DNA of 19,927 nucleotides, taken from the NCBI GenBank assembly GCA_017483985.1, contig JAFUUB010000029.1, positions 1 through 19,927 of the forward strand, read 5' to 3'. Every line of letters begins with the position of its first letter. The first letter of the stretch is position 1. The notes beneath the pieces are model-generated. The model was given only the letters and a program-made list of their open reading frames with translations, did not search any database and was not told the origin of the DNA. The position numbers were made by a program, and so were the translations under genes. The DNA comes from Bacteroidales bacterium. GTDB taxonomy: Bacteria > Bacteroidota > Bacteroidia > Bacteroidales > UBA932. Below, one piece after another: positions 1-7,347 of this stretch.

Positions 1-95
1 ATACCAAAACGGGAAGAGATGTGTTTGACGGAATGGCCCGCCTCAAGCAACCCCATATACTTAAGGCGATCTTCAAAAGTGTGCTTTTTGCGCAT
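1..95 (-). CDS. IS3-family transposase OrfA, N-terminal fragment (cut by window edge)
   Basis: Reading leftward from an ATG at 95, an open frame of 31 codons runs off the window edge without a stop. It begins MRKKHTFEDRLKYMGLLEAG and continues into a segment ending SVKHISSRFG. This is the look of the helix-turn-helix start of an IS3/IS150-type OrfA, which binds the element's ends. The flanking DNA supports this: the ATG lies 5 bases inside a 13-bp palindrome that begins with TGAACCCC, like the termini of this IS group. The rest of OrfA and the OrfB integrase would lie outside the window, so I cannot say whether the element is intact. Confidence 0.7.
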   Translation of the reverse strand, partial: MRKKHTFEDRLKYMGLLEAGHSVKHISSRFG

Positions 96-100
96 AACAA

Positions 101-136
101 AACCCCGAAAGTTTTTTGTCTAACTTTCGGGGTTCA
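101..136 (-). repeat. IS terminus with perfect hairpin; probable terminator for the lipoprotein operon
   Basis: AACCCCGAAAGTT (101-113) and AACTTTCGGGGTT (122-134) form a perfect 13-bp stem around an 8-base loop. Read on the minus strand, the unit starts with TG at 136 and ends TTTTGTT, so it can be the left end of the IS and a rho-independent terminator at once. It lies 24 bases past the stop of the leftward lipoprotein gene. It would stop read-through from that operon into the transposase. The second IS end and any target duplication are outside the window. Confidence 0.65.
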
Positions 137-159
137 TGTCAGAGCGGGTCTTTTCAATT

Positions 160-759
160 TTATTTCAGTGCAACGGCCGGCCAGCCGTAATCCTGGTAAA
201 AATGGACAGGCAGGTTTTTCCGCTTCACATAGGCAGAGATGACCTCTCCGCGGATCTGTTCGCGCTTCTTGTCGTCCGCCTGGGCTTTCGCGAAATCCTC
301 GTATTTTTCGCCGAAGATGCGCCGGGCGCTCGGCAGGAACTCCGACCCGTCCAGGACCGGGTCGAACGCCGTCACTTCGAAGTGCTCTCCGGTCTGCCGG
401 ACATGCATCAGGCCGGGATGGTTGCCGCCGGAAACGGTCTTGAGGGTATCGCCGGCCTGCACGTAATTGTCAACCCAGAAATCGCCCCAGACCTTGATAT
501 CGTCCGGATTGCTTTCATCGACGGCAATGTAGTTGTGGAAGGGGATGCTGAGTTCACTCGGACTGTAGTTGGCGGCGATGCTGTCGGTCAGGTACTTGTC
601 GATGGCGGTGAAACAGGTCTCGACTTCCTGGGCGGTTTCCGTCACGGATTGTGCTTCGGGTTCGGTCGCCGCCTGTCTGGCGGCTTTCCGGTTGCCGCAG
701 CCGGTGGCTGCCGCTGCGATAAGCAGGACGGCCGCCAGTTCATAAAGGATTGTTTTCAT
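160..759 (-). CDS. Small lipoprotein of unknown function
   Basis: A 199-residue protein with a type II signal peptide: a charged start (MKTI), a hydrophobic core to about residue 19 and a cysteine at 21 in a TGC context, so it should be lipidated and face the periplasm. The mature part is soluble. It looks like one globular domain rich in aromatic and acidic residues, with stretches DDIKVWGDFWVDNY and AFDPVLDGSEF, and ends VHFYQDYGWPAVALK. I recognise no catalytic motif. I prefer the ATG at 759 over one 18 bases upstream because it puts the signal peptide at the N-terminus. It starts 14 bases after the carbonic anhydrase stop, so it is probably the last gene of that operon. No function is assigned. 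Confidence 0.8.
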   Translation of the reverse strand: MKTILYELAAVLLIAAAATGCGNRKAARQAATEPEAQSVTETAQEVETCFTAIDKYLTDSIAANYSPSELSIPFHNYIAVDESNPDDIKVWGDFWVDNYVQAGDTLKTVSGGNHPGLMHVRQTGEHFEVTAFDPVLDGSEFLPSARRIFGEKYEDFAKAQADDKKREQIRGEVISAYVKRKNLPVHFYQDYGWPAVALK

Positions 760-773
760 GGTATCAGGTCGAT

Positions 774-1313
774 TCATTCCACTTCAGTTAGTTCGCCGGT
801 GGCGGAGTCGATGATGAATCCGCGTACCGACACGTCGGAGGGTATGAGCGGATGCTCCTTGACGGCAGCGACCGTCCTGCGGACAGACGCTTCCGTATCA
901 TGGAACCCTTCCAGCCAGGCTTCCAGGTCGACGTCCTTGCGCTCGAGTGTGGACTCCGGGATGCCCCGTCGCAGCATTTCTTCCCGGAAATGGGAGAAGT
1001 GCATGTGGCAGGCTCCGCAGGAGGTATGGGCCACGATCATGATCTCCTGCACGCCCAGTTCATAGACGGCGACGATGAGGCTGCGCATGGCTGAGTCCCA
1101 GGGAGAGGGGATGACGGCGCCGGCGTTCTTGATGATCTTGGCGTCGCCGTTCTTCAGGCCGAGGGCGTCCTGGAGCAGGACGGACAGGCGGGTGTCCATG
1201 CAACTGACGACGGCCAGTTTCTTGTCGGGGAACTTGTCGGTCAGGTGGGGTTCATATCCCTTGGCGTTTACGTAAGTTCGGTTGAACGCAAGTACTTGAT
1301 CGATCTGGCTCAT
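774..1313 (-). CDS. Beta-class carbonic anhydrase
   Basis: This protein of 179 residues interconverts CO2 and bicarbonate in the cytoplasm. The beta-class zinc site is visible: SCMDTR (Cys38, with the Asp40-Arg42 dyad) and HTSCGAC (His96, Cys99). The length fits the short beta-CA clade that lacks long N-terminal extensions. The ATG at 1313 is chosen because the product then starts MSQIDQVLAFN just ahead of the family domain and lies 4 bases after the peroxiredoxin stop. Translation with the peroxiredoxin is therefore probably coupled. An upstream in-frame ATG at 1577 would lie inside the peroxiredoxin gene and is not needed. The family is secure; catalytic activity is inferred from the intact zinc ligands. 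Confidence 0.93.
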   Translation of the reverse strand: MSQIDQVLAFNRTYVNAKGYEPHLTDKFPDKKLAVVSCMDTRLSVLLQDALGLKNGDAKIIKNAGAVIPSPWDSAMRSLIVAVYELGVQEIMIVAHTSCGACHMHFSHFREEMLRRGIPESTLERKDVDLEAWLEGFHDTEASVRRTVAAVKEHPLIPSDVSVRGFIIDSATGELTEVE

Positions 1314-1317
1314 GGTG

Positions 1318-1773
1318 CTATGCGTCAAGGATCTGCCGGGCGGCGTTTTTGGTATCGACCTTTTCGATGATCCGCTCAAGGGTGCCGTTCTCATCAAAGA
1401 TGAACGTACGGCGGAGCACCCCCTGGACCGTCTTGCCATACATCTTCTTTTCGCCCCAGGCGCCGAATTCCCGGTGCATCTGCGCTCCGGTATCCGCCAG
1501 CAGGCGGAAAGGAAGCTCGAACTTGGCCCGGAAGCCGGTATGGGTCGTGGAACTGTCCCTGCTGACGCCGATGACATTGTACCCGGCGGCCGTCAGCTCC
1601 GCATAATTGTCCCGGAAGGAACAGGCCTCCGAAGTGCAGCCGGACGTGTTGTCCTTCGGGTAGAAATAAATGATGGTTTTCTTTCCTCTCCCGATCAGGT
1701 CTTCAGACCTTACGGTTTTGCCATCCTGGTCCATCACCTCGAAAGATGGCATCTTGTCTCCGATTTTCAACAT
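1318..1773 (-). CDS. bcp: Thiol peroxidase of the Bcp/PrxQ family
   Basis: A 151-residue thioredoxin-fold peroxidase that reduces hydrogen peroxide and organic peroxides with electrons from thioredoxin. The signature is YFYPKDNTSGCTSEAC: peroxidatic Cys46 followed four residues on by Cys51, the usual resolving cysteine in PrxQ. Arg121, in the stretch VLRRTFIFD, is a candidate for the conserved active-site arginine. Length matches the family. It is the first gene of a leftward operon with a beta-carbonic anhydrase and a lipoprotein. A promoter-like TATCTTTG lies about 75 bases upstream of the ATG. An oxidative-stress role is known for the family. Its coupling to carbonic anhydrase is only seen as gene order. 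Confidence 0.95.
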   Translation of the reverse strand: MLKIGDKMPSFEVMDQDGKTVRSEDLIGRGKKTIIYFYPKDNTSGCTSEACSFRDNYAELTAAGYNVIGVSRDSSTTHTGFRAKFELPFRLLADTGAQMHREFGAWGEKKMYGKTVQGVLRRTFIFDENGTLERIIEKVDTKNAARQILDA

Positions 1774-1848
1774 AATGAATCTGCAAATGGTCTGGGATGC
1801 CGGTGCCGCGGGCCGTTCAGATCCGGAGCCGCGGACGAATCCAAGGAC

Positions 1849-1878
1849 CAAAGATACGAATTCCCTCCGAATTGGCAA
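1849..1878 (-). promoter_or_regulatory. Promoter of the bcp-carbonic anhydrase-lipoprotein operon
   Basis: On the minus strand TTGC (1878-1875) is followed after 18 bases by TATCTTTG (1856-1849), the Bacteroidota sigma-ABfr form. The predicted start lies near 1845, giving a leader of about 70 bases. Confidence 0.65.
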
Positions 1879-1895
1879 TCGCCCTCCGGGCAGGC

Positions 1896-1926
1896 TTGCT
1901 GAAACGGCGGGAATTCCGTATATTTG
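1896..1926 (+). promoter_or_regulatory. Promoter of the six-helix membrane protein gene
   Basis: TTGC (1896-1899), a 19-base spacer and TATATTTG (1919-1926) match the Bacteroidota promoter form. The ATG of the gene follows 25 bases after the box. It is back-to-back with the leftward promoter at 1849-1878. Confidence 0.65.
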
Positions 1927-1951
1927 GTCGGAACTTGATTTGTTTTGAGAA

Positions 1952-2638
1952 ATGACGGCTAAATCTACGACCAAGGAAGTCCGGATGTATCTCCGGATCC
2001 GCAATCTGTGCGGCCTGCTGGGCATCATCCTGCCCTGGCTGGCGCTTTTTTCCGCGGGTATCGCGGAGCATCCCAGCAGCGAATGGTGGTGGAGCATCTC
2101 GGCGACCTATTACCAGACACCGGCGCTGGTCGGCGTGCTGGTGCCGGCCTGCATCGTGCTGATGTCCTATATCGGGTACGACCGGACGGACAACCTCATT
2201 ACTTCACTGTCCGGGCTTTTCGGGTTGGGCATCGTCTTGTTCCCTTGCCGGGTGAGCTGGATCCCGGACGGTACGCCGGTCGGATTCTTCCAGTTGCCGA
2301 TCGAGTTGTCGAACACCATCCACACCGTCTGCGCCGCCCTGTTCTTCCTGGCGATCGCCATCAACAGCATCTGCCAGTTCACCAAGTCCGGTCCGGTCAT
2401 GACGGACCGCAAGAAGATCCGCAACCGGATCTACCGGATCTGCGGATACGGGATGCTGGTCATGGAGGTGATGTTCGTCGTCGCCCGCTTGCTGGGCGCT
2501 CCGGGATATATGGTCATGATCATCGAAATCATCCTGCTGCACCTCTTCGGCTTCGCTTGGCTGGTCAAGGGCGAGGCTTTTCCGTTCCTGAATGACCGGG
2601 AAGAGGACGTTGAGGACGTCCGTCTGGAAGTGAGATGA
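1952..2638 (+). CDS. Unrecognised six-helix integral membrane protein
   Basis: A 228-residue protein with six likely membrane helices, at roughly residues 17-36, 56-74, 82-98, 120-140, 162-180 and 184-205. A basic cytoplasmic-looking loop (TDRKKIRNRIYR, about 151-162) joins helices 4 and 5, and the tail is acidic (NDREEDVEDV). The segment before helix 2, WWWSISATYYQT, is distinctive and may be useful for searching. The architecture is loosely like DUF998-type six-helix proteins, but I cannot confirm that. It has its own promoter and stands alone between a divergent operon and a phosphate transporter. No signal peptide, cofactor or catalytic motif is visible, so no function is given. Confidence 0.8.
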   Translation: MTAKSTTKEVRMYLRIRNLCGLLGIILPWLALFSAGIAEHPSSEWWWSISATYYQTPALVGVLVPACIVLMSYIGYDRTDNLITSLSGLFGLGIVLFPCRVSWIPDGTPVGFFQLPIELSNTIHTVCAALFFLAIAINSICQFTKSGPVMTDRKKIRNRIYRICGYGMLVMEVMFVVARLLGAPGYMVMIIEIILLHLFGFAWLVKGEAFPFLNDREEDVEDVRLEVR

Positions 2639-2691
2639 TCGATTTTTCCTGATTTTTGACTTTCTGACCGTATTTGATATCCGGTAGGGCC

Positions 2692-2722
2692 TTGCGGTTT
2701 TTGCGCTTTCGTCGTATCTTTG
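2692..2722 (+). promoter_or_regulatory. Promoter of the Na/Pi cotransporter gene
   Basis: TTGC (2692-2695), exactly 19 bases, then TATCTTTG (2715-2722). The ATG at 2742 is only 19 bases beyond the box, so the leader is about 15 bases with no Shine-Dalgarno sequence. Confidence 0.75.
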
Positions 2723-2741
2723 TACCGCTAAAATCTTTCAT

Positions 2742-4430
2742 ATGCTGATTGCACTGAAACTGTTGGGCTCGATCGCCCTTCTGATTTACGGTATGAAGGT
2801 GATGAGCGAGGCCCTGCAGAAAATGGCGGGTCCGCAGTTGCGCCACCTGCTCGGGGCCATGACGACGAACCGTTTCTCGGGCGTGGCGACCGGTGCGCTG
2901 GTTACGGTGGCGGTCCAGTCATCGGCGGCGACGACCGTCATGACGGTATCCTTCGTCAACGCCGCCCTCCTGACGCTGGCACAGGCGATTTCCATCATCA
3001 TGGGTGCCAACATCGGTACGACCATGAGCGCCTGGATCATGTCGGCGGGCTTTTCTTTCAATGTCACCAATGTGGTCTGGCCGGCTTTCCTGATCGGCAT
3101 CGTCCTGATCCAGCTGGGCAAGCACCGGTATATCGGCGATTTCCTGTTCGGCCTTTCCTTCCTCCTGTTCGCCCTGGGCATGCTCAAGCAGACCGGCACG
3201 GAGATGGACCTGGCCAGCAACCAGGCCGTGGTGGACTTCTTCGCCAGTTTCAAGACCAACTATGGCACCATCCTGCTGTTCCTGCTGATCGGCACCATCC
3301 TGACCGCCATCGTCCAGAGTTCCGCAGCCCTGATGGCCATTACCATGGTGCTGTGCTCCACCGGGGCGATCACCATCTTCCAAGGTATCGCACTGGTAAT
3401 GGGTGAAAATATCGGTACCACCGTTACGGCCAACCTGGCCGCCCTCAGCGCCAATACCCAGGCCCGGCGGACGGCCATGGCGCACTTGCTGTTCAATGTG
3501 TTCGGCGTCATCTGGGTGCTCATCCTCTTCTTCCCCTTTGTCAAGATGGTGTGCGGCGTGGTCGGTCTGGATCCTTATGCCGATTCCCAGTCGCCCACCC
3601 AGCTTTCCTTTGCACTGGCTACCTTCCATACTTTCTTCAACGTGATCAATACGGCCATCCTCATCTGGTTCATTCCGCAGATTGAGAAGATCGTGTGCAT
3701 GATCATCAAGCCGAAGAAGGCCGAGGACGAGGATGAGTTCCGCCTGACCTACATCCAGAGCGGTATCATGAAGACCCCGGAAATCTCCGTACTGCAGGCC
3801 CAGAAAGAAATCTCCGTGTTCGGCGAGCGCATGCAGCGGATGTTCGGCATGGTGCGCGAAATGGTCGGTGCGGAATTGGAAGACGCCGCTTTCCAGAAAA
3901 TGTTCGAGCGGGTCGAGAAGTACGAGAATATCAGCGACAACATGGAGAACGAGATCGGCCGTTACCTGGGTCTGGTAGGCGAAGCGCATCTGTCGGACGA
4001 TACCAAGGAGAAGATCCGCAGGATGCTCCGTCAGATCGGCGAGCTGGAAAGCATCGGCGACAGTTGCTACAACCTGGCCCGGATCATCCGCCGTGCACGG
4101 GAAAACAAGCCCGAGTTTACCGAGGCCCAGACGGAAGGGGTCAACCGGATGATGGACCTGGTCGACAAGGCCATGACGCAGATGAACAGCCTGCTTTCCG
4201 GCAGGAAGGACGACGGGACCATCGCCCCGTCCGAGGAACTGGAGCTGGAAATCAATGCGTTGCGGAATTCACTCAAGGACAAGAACGCACAGGACATGGA
4301 CAACCATGTCTACAGTTACAGCAGCGGCTCGGTCTATATGGACTTCATCGGCGAGTGCGAGAAGAACGGCGACTACATCATCAATGTCGTAGAGGCCCGG
4401 CTCGGCACGCCCCGCGAAGCCATTGCCTAG
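2742..4430 (+). CDS. Na/Pi-cotransporter II-type transporter fused to a PhoU-like domain
   Basis: A 562-residue protein. The N-terminal half (about 1-320) carries the inverted duplication of the Na/Pi-cotransporter family: QSSAATTVM (59-67) with GANIGTT (88-94), repeated as QSSAALMAI (192-200) with GENIGTT (221-227). These lie among eight or more hydrophobic segments. The C-terminal 200 residues (about 350-555) are charged and helical and resemble PhoU, with EKYENISDNMENEIG and a second RQIGELESIGDSCYNLAR repeat. The family takes up phosphate with sodium in the inner membrane, and the PhoU part probably senses or gates. The size is usual for the bacterial NptA/YjbB-like group. It has its own strong promoter and ends 8 bases from the convergent methionine sulfoxide reductase gene. 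Confidence 0.92.
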   Translation: MLIALKLLGSIALLIYGMKVMSEALQKMAGPQLRHLLGAMTTNRFSGVATGALVTVAVQSSAATTVMTVSFVNAALLTLAQAISIIMGANIGTTMSAWIMSAGFSFNVTNVVWPAFLIGIVLIQLGKHRYIGDFLFGLSFLLFALGMLKQTGTEMDLASNQAVVDFFASFKTNYGTILLFLLIGTILTAIVQSSAALMAITMVLCSTGAITIFQGIALVMGENIGTTVTANLAALSANTQARRTAMAHLLFNVFGVIWVLILFFPFVKMVCGVVGLDPYADSQSPTQLSFALATFHTFFNVINTAILIWFIPQIEKIVCMIIKPKKAEDEDEFRLTYIQSGIMKTPEISVLQAQKEISVFGERMQRMFGMVREMVGAELEDAAFQKMFERVEKYENISDNMENEIGRYLGLVGEAHLSDDTKEKIRRMLRQIGELESIGDSCYNLARIIRRARENKPEFTEAQTEGVNRMMDLVDKAMTQMNSLLSGRKDDGTIAPSEELELEINALRNSLKDKNAQDMDNHVYSYSSGSVYMDFIGECEKNGDYIINVVEARLGTPREAIA

Positions 4431-4438
4431 CCGGTCAC

Positions 4439-4891
4439 CTACAGGAGAGAGACCATCTTTTCAAGTCCGGGAACGTCGTCGTCTGAAAAAGCCGCGAGTT
4501 CCCGGCTGTCTATATCCAGGACCGCCTTGACTTTCCCCGTTCCGTCAAAGACGGGGACGACGATCTCGCTGCGGGATTCGCTGCTGCAGGCGATGTGCCC
4601 CGGGAACTGTTCCACATCCGGGACCACGACGGTCGCCATGCGGGCCCAGGCGGTGCCGCAGACCCCCTTCCCATAGGGGATATGGATGCAGGCCACCGGC
4701 CCCTGGAACGGACCGAGCAGCAGTTCGCTGCGGCCGTCCGGGAGCGGGGTGACGCGGTAAAAACCGGTCCACCAGAAACCGAATCTCTCGTGAAGGACCG
4801 CTGCCATCTCGGCCATCCGGACGACCGGGTCGTTTTCGCCCTCAAGCAAGGCGGCAAGTTGTTGGTATACGGAGTCGTAGTCTCGTTTCAT
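4439..4891 (-). CDS. msrC: Free methionine-(R)-sulfoxide reductase, GAF type
   Basis: This 150-residue cytoplasmic protein is a single GAF domain that reduces free methionine-R-sulfoxide using thioredoxin. All three family cysteines are present: Cys68 in ACIHIPYG, Cys78 in GKGVCGTAW and Cys102 in HIACSSESRSEI. Their spacing (10 then 24 residues) equals that of the E. coli enzyme as I know it. The substrate-pocket run DVEQFPGHIAC and the end VLDIDSRELAAF are also family features. The ATG at 4891 is chosen because it gives the usual family N-terminus; a longer frame starting at 5008 would cross the divergent promoter. The gene is convergent with the phosphate transporter (8-base gap) and divergent from the phosphoribosyltransferase. 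Confidence 0.93.
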   Translation of the reverse strand: MKRDYDSVYQQLAALLEGENDPVVRMAEMAAVLHERFGFWWTGFYRVTPLPDGRSELLLGPFQGPVACIHIPYGKGVCGTAWARMATVVVPDVEQFPGHIACSSESRSEIVVPVFDGTGKVKAVLDIDSRELAAFSDDDVPGLEKMVSLL

Positions 4892-4911
4892 AGCGGGTGG
4901 ATTGTTGAAAG

Positions 4912-4919
4912 CAAAGTTA
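4912..4919 (-). promoter_or_regulatory. Possible -7 box for the methionine sulfoxide reductase gene
   Basis: TAACTTTG on the minus strand, 20 bases before the ATG at 4891. The upstream -33 element is weak: a TGC about 23 bases away. It lies back-to-back with the rightward promoter at 4941-4971. Confidence 0.45.
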
Positions 4920-4940
4920 ATAAAATCTGCGGATTCCGTC

Positions 4941-4971
4941 TTGCAGGCGCGGCATTTTCTCTGTAAATTTG
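4941..4971 (+). promoter_or_regulatory. Promoter of the phosphoribosyltransferase-codB operon
   Basis: TTGC (4941-4944), a 19-base spacer and TAAATTTG (4964-4971). The predicted start, around 4975-4978, falls at the foot of the hairpin at 4976-4993. Confidence 0.7.
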
Positions 4972-4975
4972 TTTC

Positions 4976-5000
4976 CCGATTAGTCCTAATCGGTTTTTTT
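4976..5000 (+). terminator. Terminator-like leader hairpin directly before the start codon (candidate attenuator)
   Basis: CCGATTAG (4976-4983) and CTAATCGG (4986-4993) are perfect inverted copies. In RNA this gives a 7-bp stem with loop GTCC, followed at once by seven T (4994-5000) and then ATG at 5001. The layout is that of an intrinsic terminator on the plus strand, placed between promoter and gene. It could attenuate the operon, protect the mRNA 5' end or stop upstream read-through; the sequence alone does not decide. Confidence 0.7.
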
Positions 5001-6083
5001 ATGTCCAATAGTCTGCAAGATGCAAGCCTGTATCGGGTCGGCCTGCAGGGTGACGTACGCCTTTATGAACTGAAGGCCAATCGGTTCCGCAACCGTTATT
5101 TCGTTCTGAATTCTCCGGATTCCACGCATTTGCTGGCCAGTCCCGAAGTCGTCGGCTATGCTTCTTACCTGGCCCTTCTGCCGGCCACGTCCGCGGCGCT
5201 GCGCTTCCTGCTGTCCGAGGGCCTGGAGGCGGACGTGGATATCCTGACCATCCTGCGGGGCGGGCTGAACTATCCGGTCGAGGAAGCCTGCTATGAATCC
5301 GGTATCCGCGTACGGGACATGCATTTCGTCTCCTGCGAACGGATCATCCGGGACCATGTCATCACCGGACTGGAAATCAAATACGAGAAACTGACCCTGA
5401 CCCGGGGACGCACCCTGGTCATCGGGGATATCCTGGCGACCGGCGATACCTTCCGGATGTGCTTCGATCATATCGTCGAACGCTTCCGGCAAGGCGGCGG
5501 CAGCATCCGGAGGATCCTCTTCTTTACCGTGGGCGGTACGCGGGCCATCGACCTGATGGAGGAGGCCGCCCCGCGCATCAAGCGGATCTTCCCCGGATTC
5601 GAAGGCTTTACCTGCTTCTTTTATGAAGGCGTGTTCTCGGTGTATGAGGATACCGGAGAGACCGGGATCAATGTCCCGGACATCGATTTCGGCTGGAAAG
5701 ACGGGGCCGTTTCTCCGGATTTCCGCCAGGCTGTCATGGACCGGCCGGAGGCCCTGCTGGAAAAGTGCATCATCTATGACGGAGGGGCCCGCCGTTATGA
5801 AATTCCCCTGCACTTCTCCGAGGTCATGGAGTATTGGGAAGGGATCCGGGAGCGGGCCGAACGGATCGACCTGAAGGCCCTGCTGGAGGAGAAGCTGGGG
5901 TATTCCGCCCCGATCGGTTATGAAGGATGGCTGGCGGCCACCCATCTGGATCCTTCCCGGGATTACCGGGATCTGTGGAAGGCGGAACAGGACCTGGTCC
6001 GGAAGTCGGAGGTGATGGACCTTCGGGACATCGCCACGCGGCGGATCGGTGCGATACAAACCATTCAAAAGCAATATGAGTAA
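5001..6083 (+). CDS. Phosphoribosyltransferase-domain protein with long C-terminal extension
   Basis: A 360-residue cytoplasmic protein. Residues about 75-215 look like a type I phosphoribosyltransferase: the PRPP-binding run LVIGDILATGDTF (139-151) after hydrophobic residues, and an earlier ILRGGLNYP (84-92) that fits the pyrophosphate loop. The last 145 residues, including YDGGARRYEIPL (259-270), are outside the usual 180-220-residue enzymes and I do not recognise them. Family members transfer a base onto PRPP. The overlap with a cytosine permease suggests pyrimidine salvage, but the base is not deducible. The ATG at 5001 is the only start codon near the domain and directly follows the T-run of the leader hairpin. 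The stop overlaps the start of codB by 8 bases, so translation is probably coupled. Confidence 0.8.
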   Translation: MSNSLQDASLYRVGLQGDVRLYELKANRFRNRYFVLNSPDSTHLLASPEVVGYASYLALLPATSAALRFLLSEGLEADVDILTILRGGLNYPVEEACYESGIRVRDMHFVSCERIIRDHVITGLEIKYEKLTLTRGRTLVIGDILATGDTFRMCFDHIVERFRQGGGSIRRILFFTVGGTRAIDLMEEAAPRIKRIFPGFEGFTCFFYEGVFSVYEDTGETGINVPDIDFGWKDGAVSPDFRQAVMDRPEALLEKCIIYDGGARRYEIPLHFSEVMEYWEGIRERAERIDLKALLEEKLGYSAPIGYEGWLAATHLDPSRDYRDLWKAEQDLVRKSEVMDLRDIATRRIGAIQTIQKQYE

Positions 6084-7329
6084 CAAACGGACTGACGCAG
6101 ATTACACGACTTCCGCGGTCGACAGGGCCGGCCGGAAGAGCAACTTGAGCATGTTCATGGTCATGCTCGGTTTCACCTTCTTCTCCGCGAGCATGTGGGT
6201 CGGACAGCAGCTTGCCGACGGCCTCGATTTCGCAGGTTTCCTGTGGGCCCTCCTCCTGGGCGGCCTGATCCTGGCGGCATATACCGGATCGCTGGGCTAT
6301 ATCGGTGCGGAAAGCGGTCTTTCCCTGGATATGCTGGCGCGCCGGAGTTTCGGCGAAAAGGGGAGCTGGCTTCCCAGCGCAATGATCAGTTTCACCCAGA
6401 TCGGCTGGTTCGGGGTCGGCCTGGCGATGTTCGCCATTCCGGTCGCCAAGGAGTTCCTCCACCTTGAGGTGACGCCGGAGGCCATGCCGTGGCAGGGATA
6501 CCTGCTGGTCGCCATCGCGGGCGTGCTGATGACGGCGAGCGCCTATTTCGGTATCAAGAGCCTGACCATCATCAGTTACATCGCCGTTCCGGCCGTCGCA
6601 ATCCTGGGCACGGTGGCGATGGTCATGGCCGTCAGGCAAGGGGATGCGGGCCTGGTGGAACAGTTCTCGAAAGGGACGAAGGGCCTGGGCGTCATCGCCG
6701 GAGCGGGCCTGGTCGTGGGCAGCTTCGTGTCGGGCGGTACCGCGACGCCGAACTTTACGCGGTTCGCCAAAAACGCCAAGGTAGGCCTTTGGACGACCGT
6801 GGTCGCGTTCTTCATCGGCAATAGCCTGATGTTCCTCTTCGGAGCGGTCTCCAGTATCTATGCGGGCGGCAATGACATTTTCGAGGTGATGCTCAACCTC
6901 AACCTTTTCTACCTGGCCGTTTTCGTCCTGGGCCTGAACATCTGGACCACCAATGACAACGCCTTGTATTCCGCCGGTCTCGGCCTGTCGAACATCTTCG
7001 GTTTGAGCAAGAAGGCCATGGTGCTGATCGCCGGCGTGATCGGTACGGTCGCCGCCGTCTGGCTGTACTGGAATTTCGTGGGCTGGCTGAATGTGCTGAA
7101 CTGCACCCTGCCGCCGGTGGGCATCATCCTGATCCTTTCCTATTTCCTGAACCGGAAGGCTTATCTGGAGGACACGGTCGTCATCCGGAAAGTGAACTGG
7201 TTTGCCGTTGCCGGCGTGGTCCTGGGCGCCGTGGTCGCCAACCTCGTCCACTGGGGTTTCGCCTCCATCAACGGCATGGTCGTGGCCGCGATTTGCTACC
7301 TGGCGGGACATTATCTTTGCAAAAAGTAA
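6076..7329 (+). CDS. codB: Cytosine permease, NCS1 family (CodB-like)
   Basis: A 417-residue, probably 12-helix inner-membrane transporter that imports cytosine by proton or sodium symport. It closely follows E. coli CodB along its length: MLGFTFFSASMWVGQQL near the start, GSWLPS and FTQIGWFGVGLAMFAIPV in the first third, VVGSFVSGGTATPNF and FFIGNSLMFLFGA mid-protein, and LGLNIWTTNDNALYSAGLG then NFVGWL later. The length is as expected. The ATG at 6076 overlaps the preceding stop by 8 bases. No cytosine deaminase (codA) lies in this operon, so the deaminating step, if used, must be encoded elsewhere. The promoter of the next operon begins inside the last codons of this gene. Confidence 0.95.
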   Translation: MSNKRTDADYTTSAVDRAGRKSNLSMFMVMLGFTFFSASMWVGQQLADGLDFAGFLWALLLGGLILAAYTGSLGYIGAESGLSLDMLARRSFGEKGSWLPSAMISFTQIGWFGVGLAMFAIPVAKEFLHLEVTPEAMPWQGYLLVAIAGVLMTASAYFGIKSLTIISYIAVPAVAILGTVAMVMAVRQGDAGLVEQFSKGTKGLGVIAGAGLVVGSFVSGGTATPNFTRFAKNAKVGLWTTVVAFFIGNSLMFLFGAVSSIYAGGNDIFEVMLNLNLFYLAVFVLGLNIWTTNDNALYSAGLGLSNIFGLSKKAMVLIAGVIGTVAAVWLYWNFVGWLNVLNCTLPPVGIILILSYFLNRKAYLEDTVVIRKVNWFAVAGVVLGAVVANLVHWGFASINGMVVAAICYLAGHYLCKK

Positions 7330-7347
7330 GGAAAGTATTTATCTTTG
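7317..7347 (+). promoter_or_regulatory. Promoter of the hdr-like operon
   Basis: TTGC (7317-7320, in the last codons of codB), a 19-base spacer and TATCTTTG (7340-7347). The ATG at 7366 follows 18 bases after the box, giving a near-leaderless mRNA. This is the only clear promoter seen for the eight genes that follow. Confidence 0.75.

Noticed and set aside
5824..7311. Antisense open frame of 495 codons opposite codB
   Set aside because: Very rich in His, Asp, Gln and Gly, typical of shadow translation. codB on the other strand is unmistakable.
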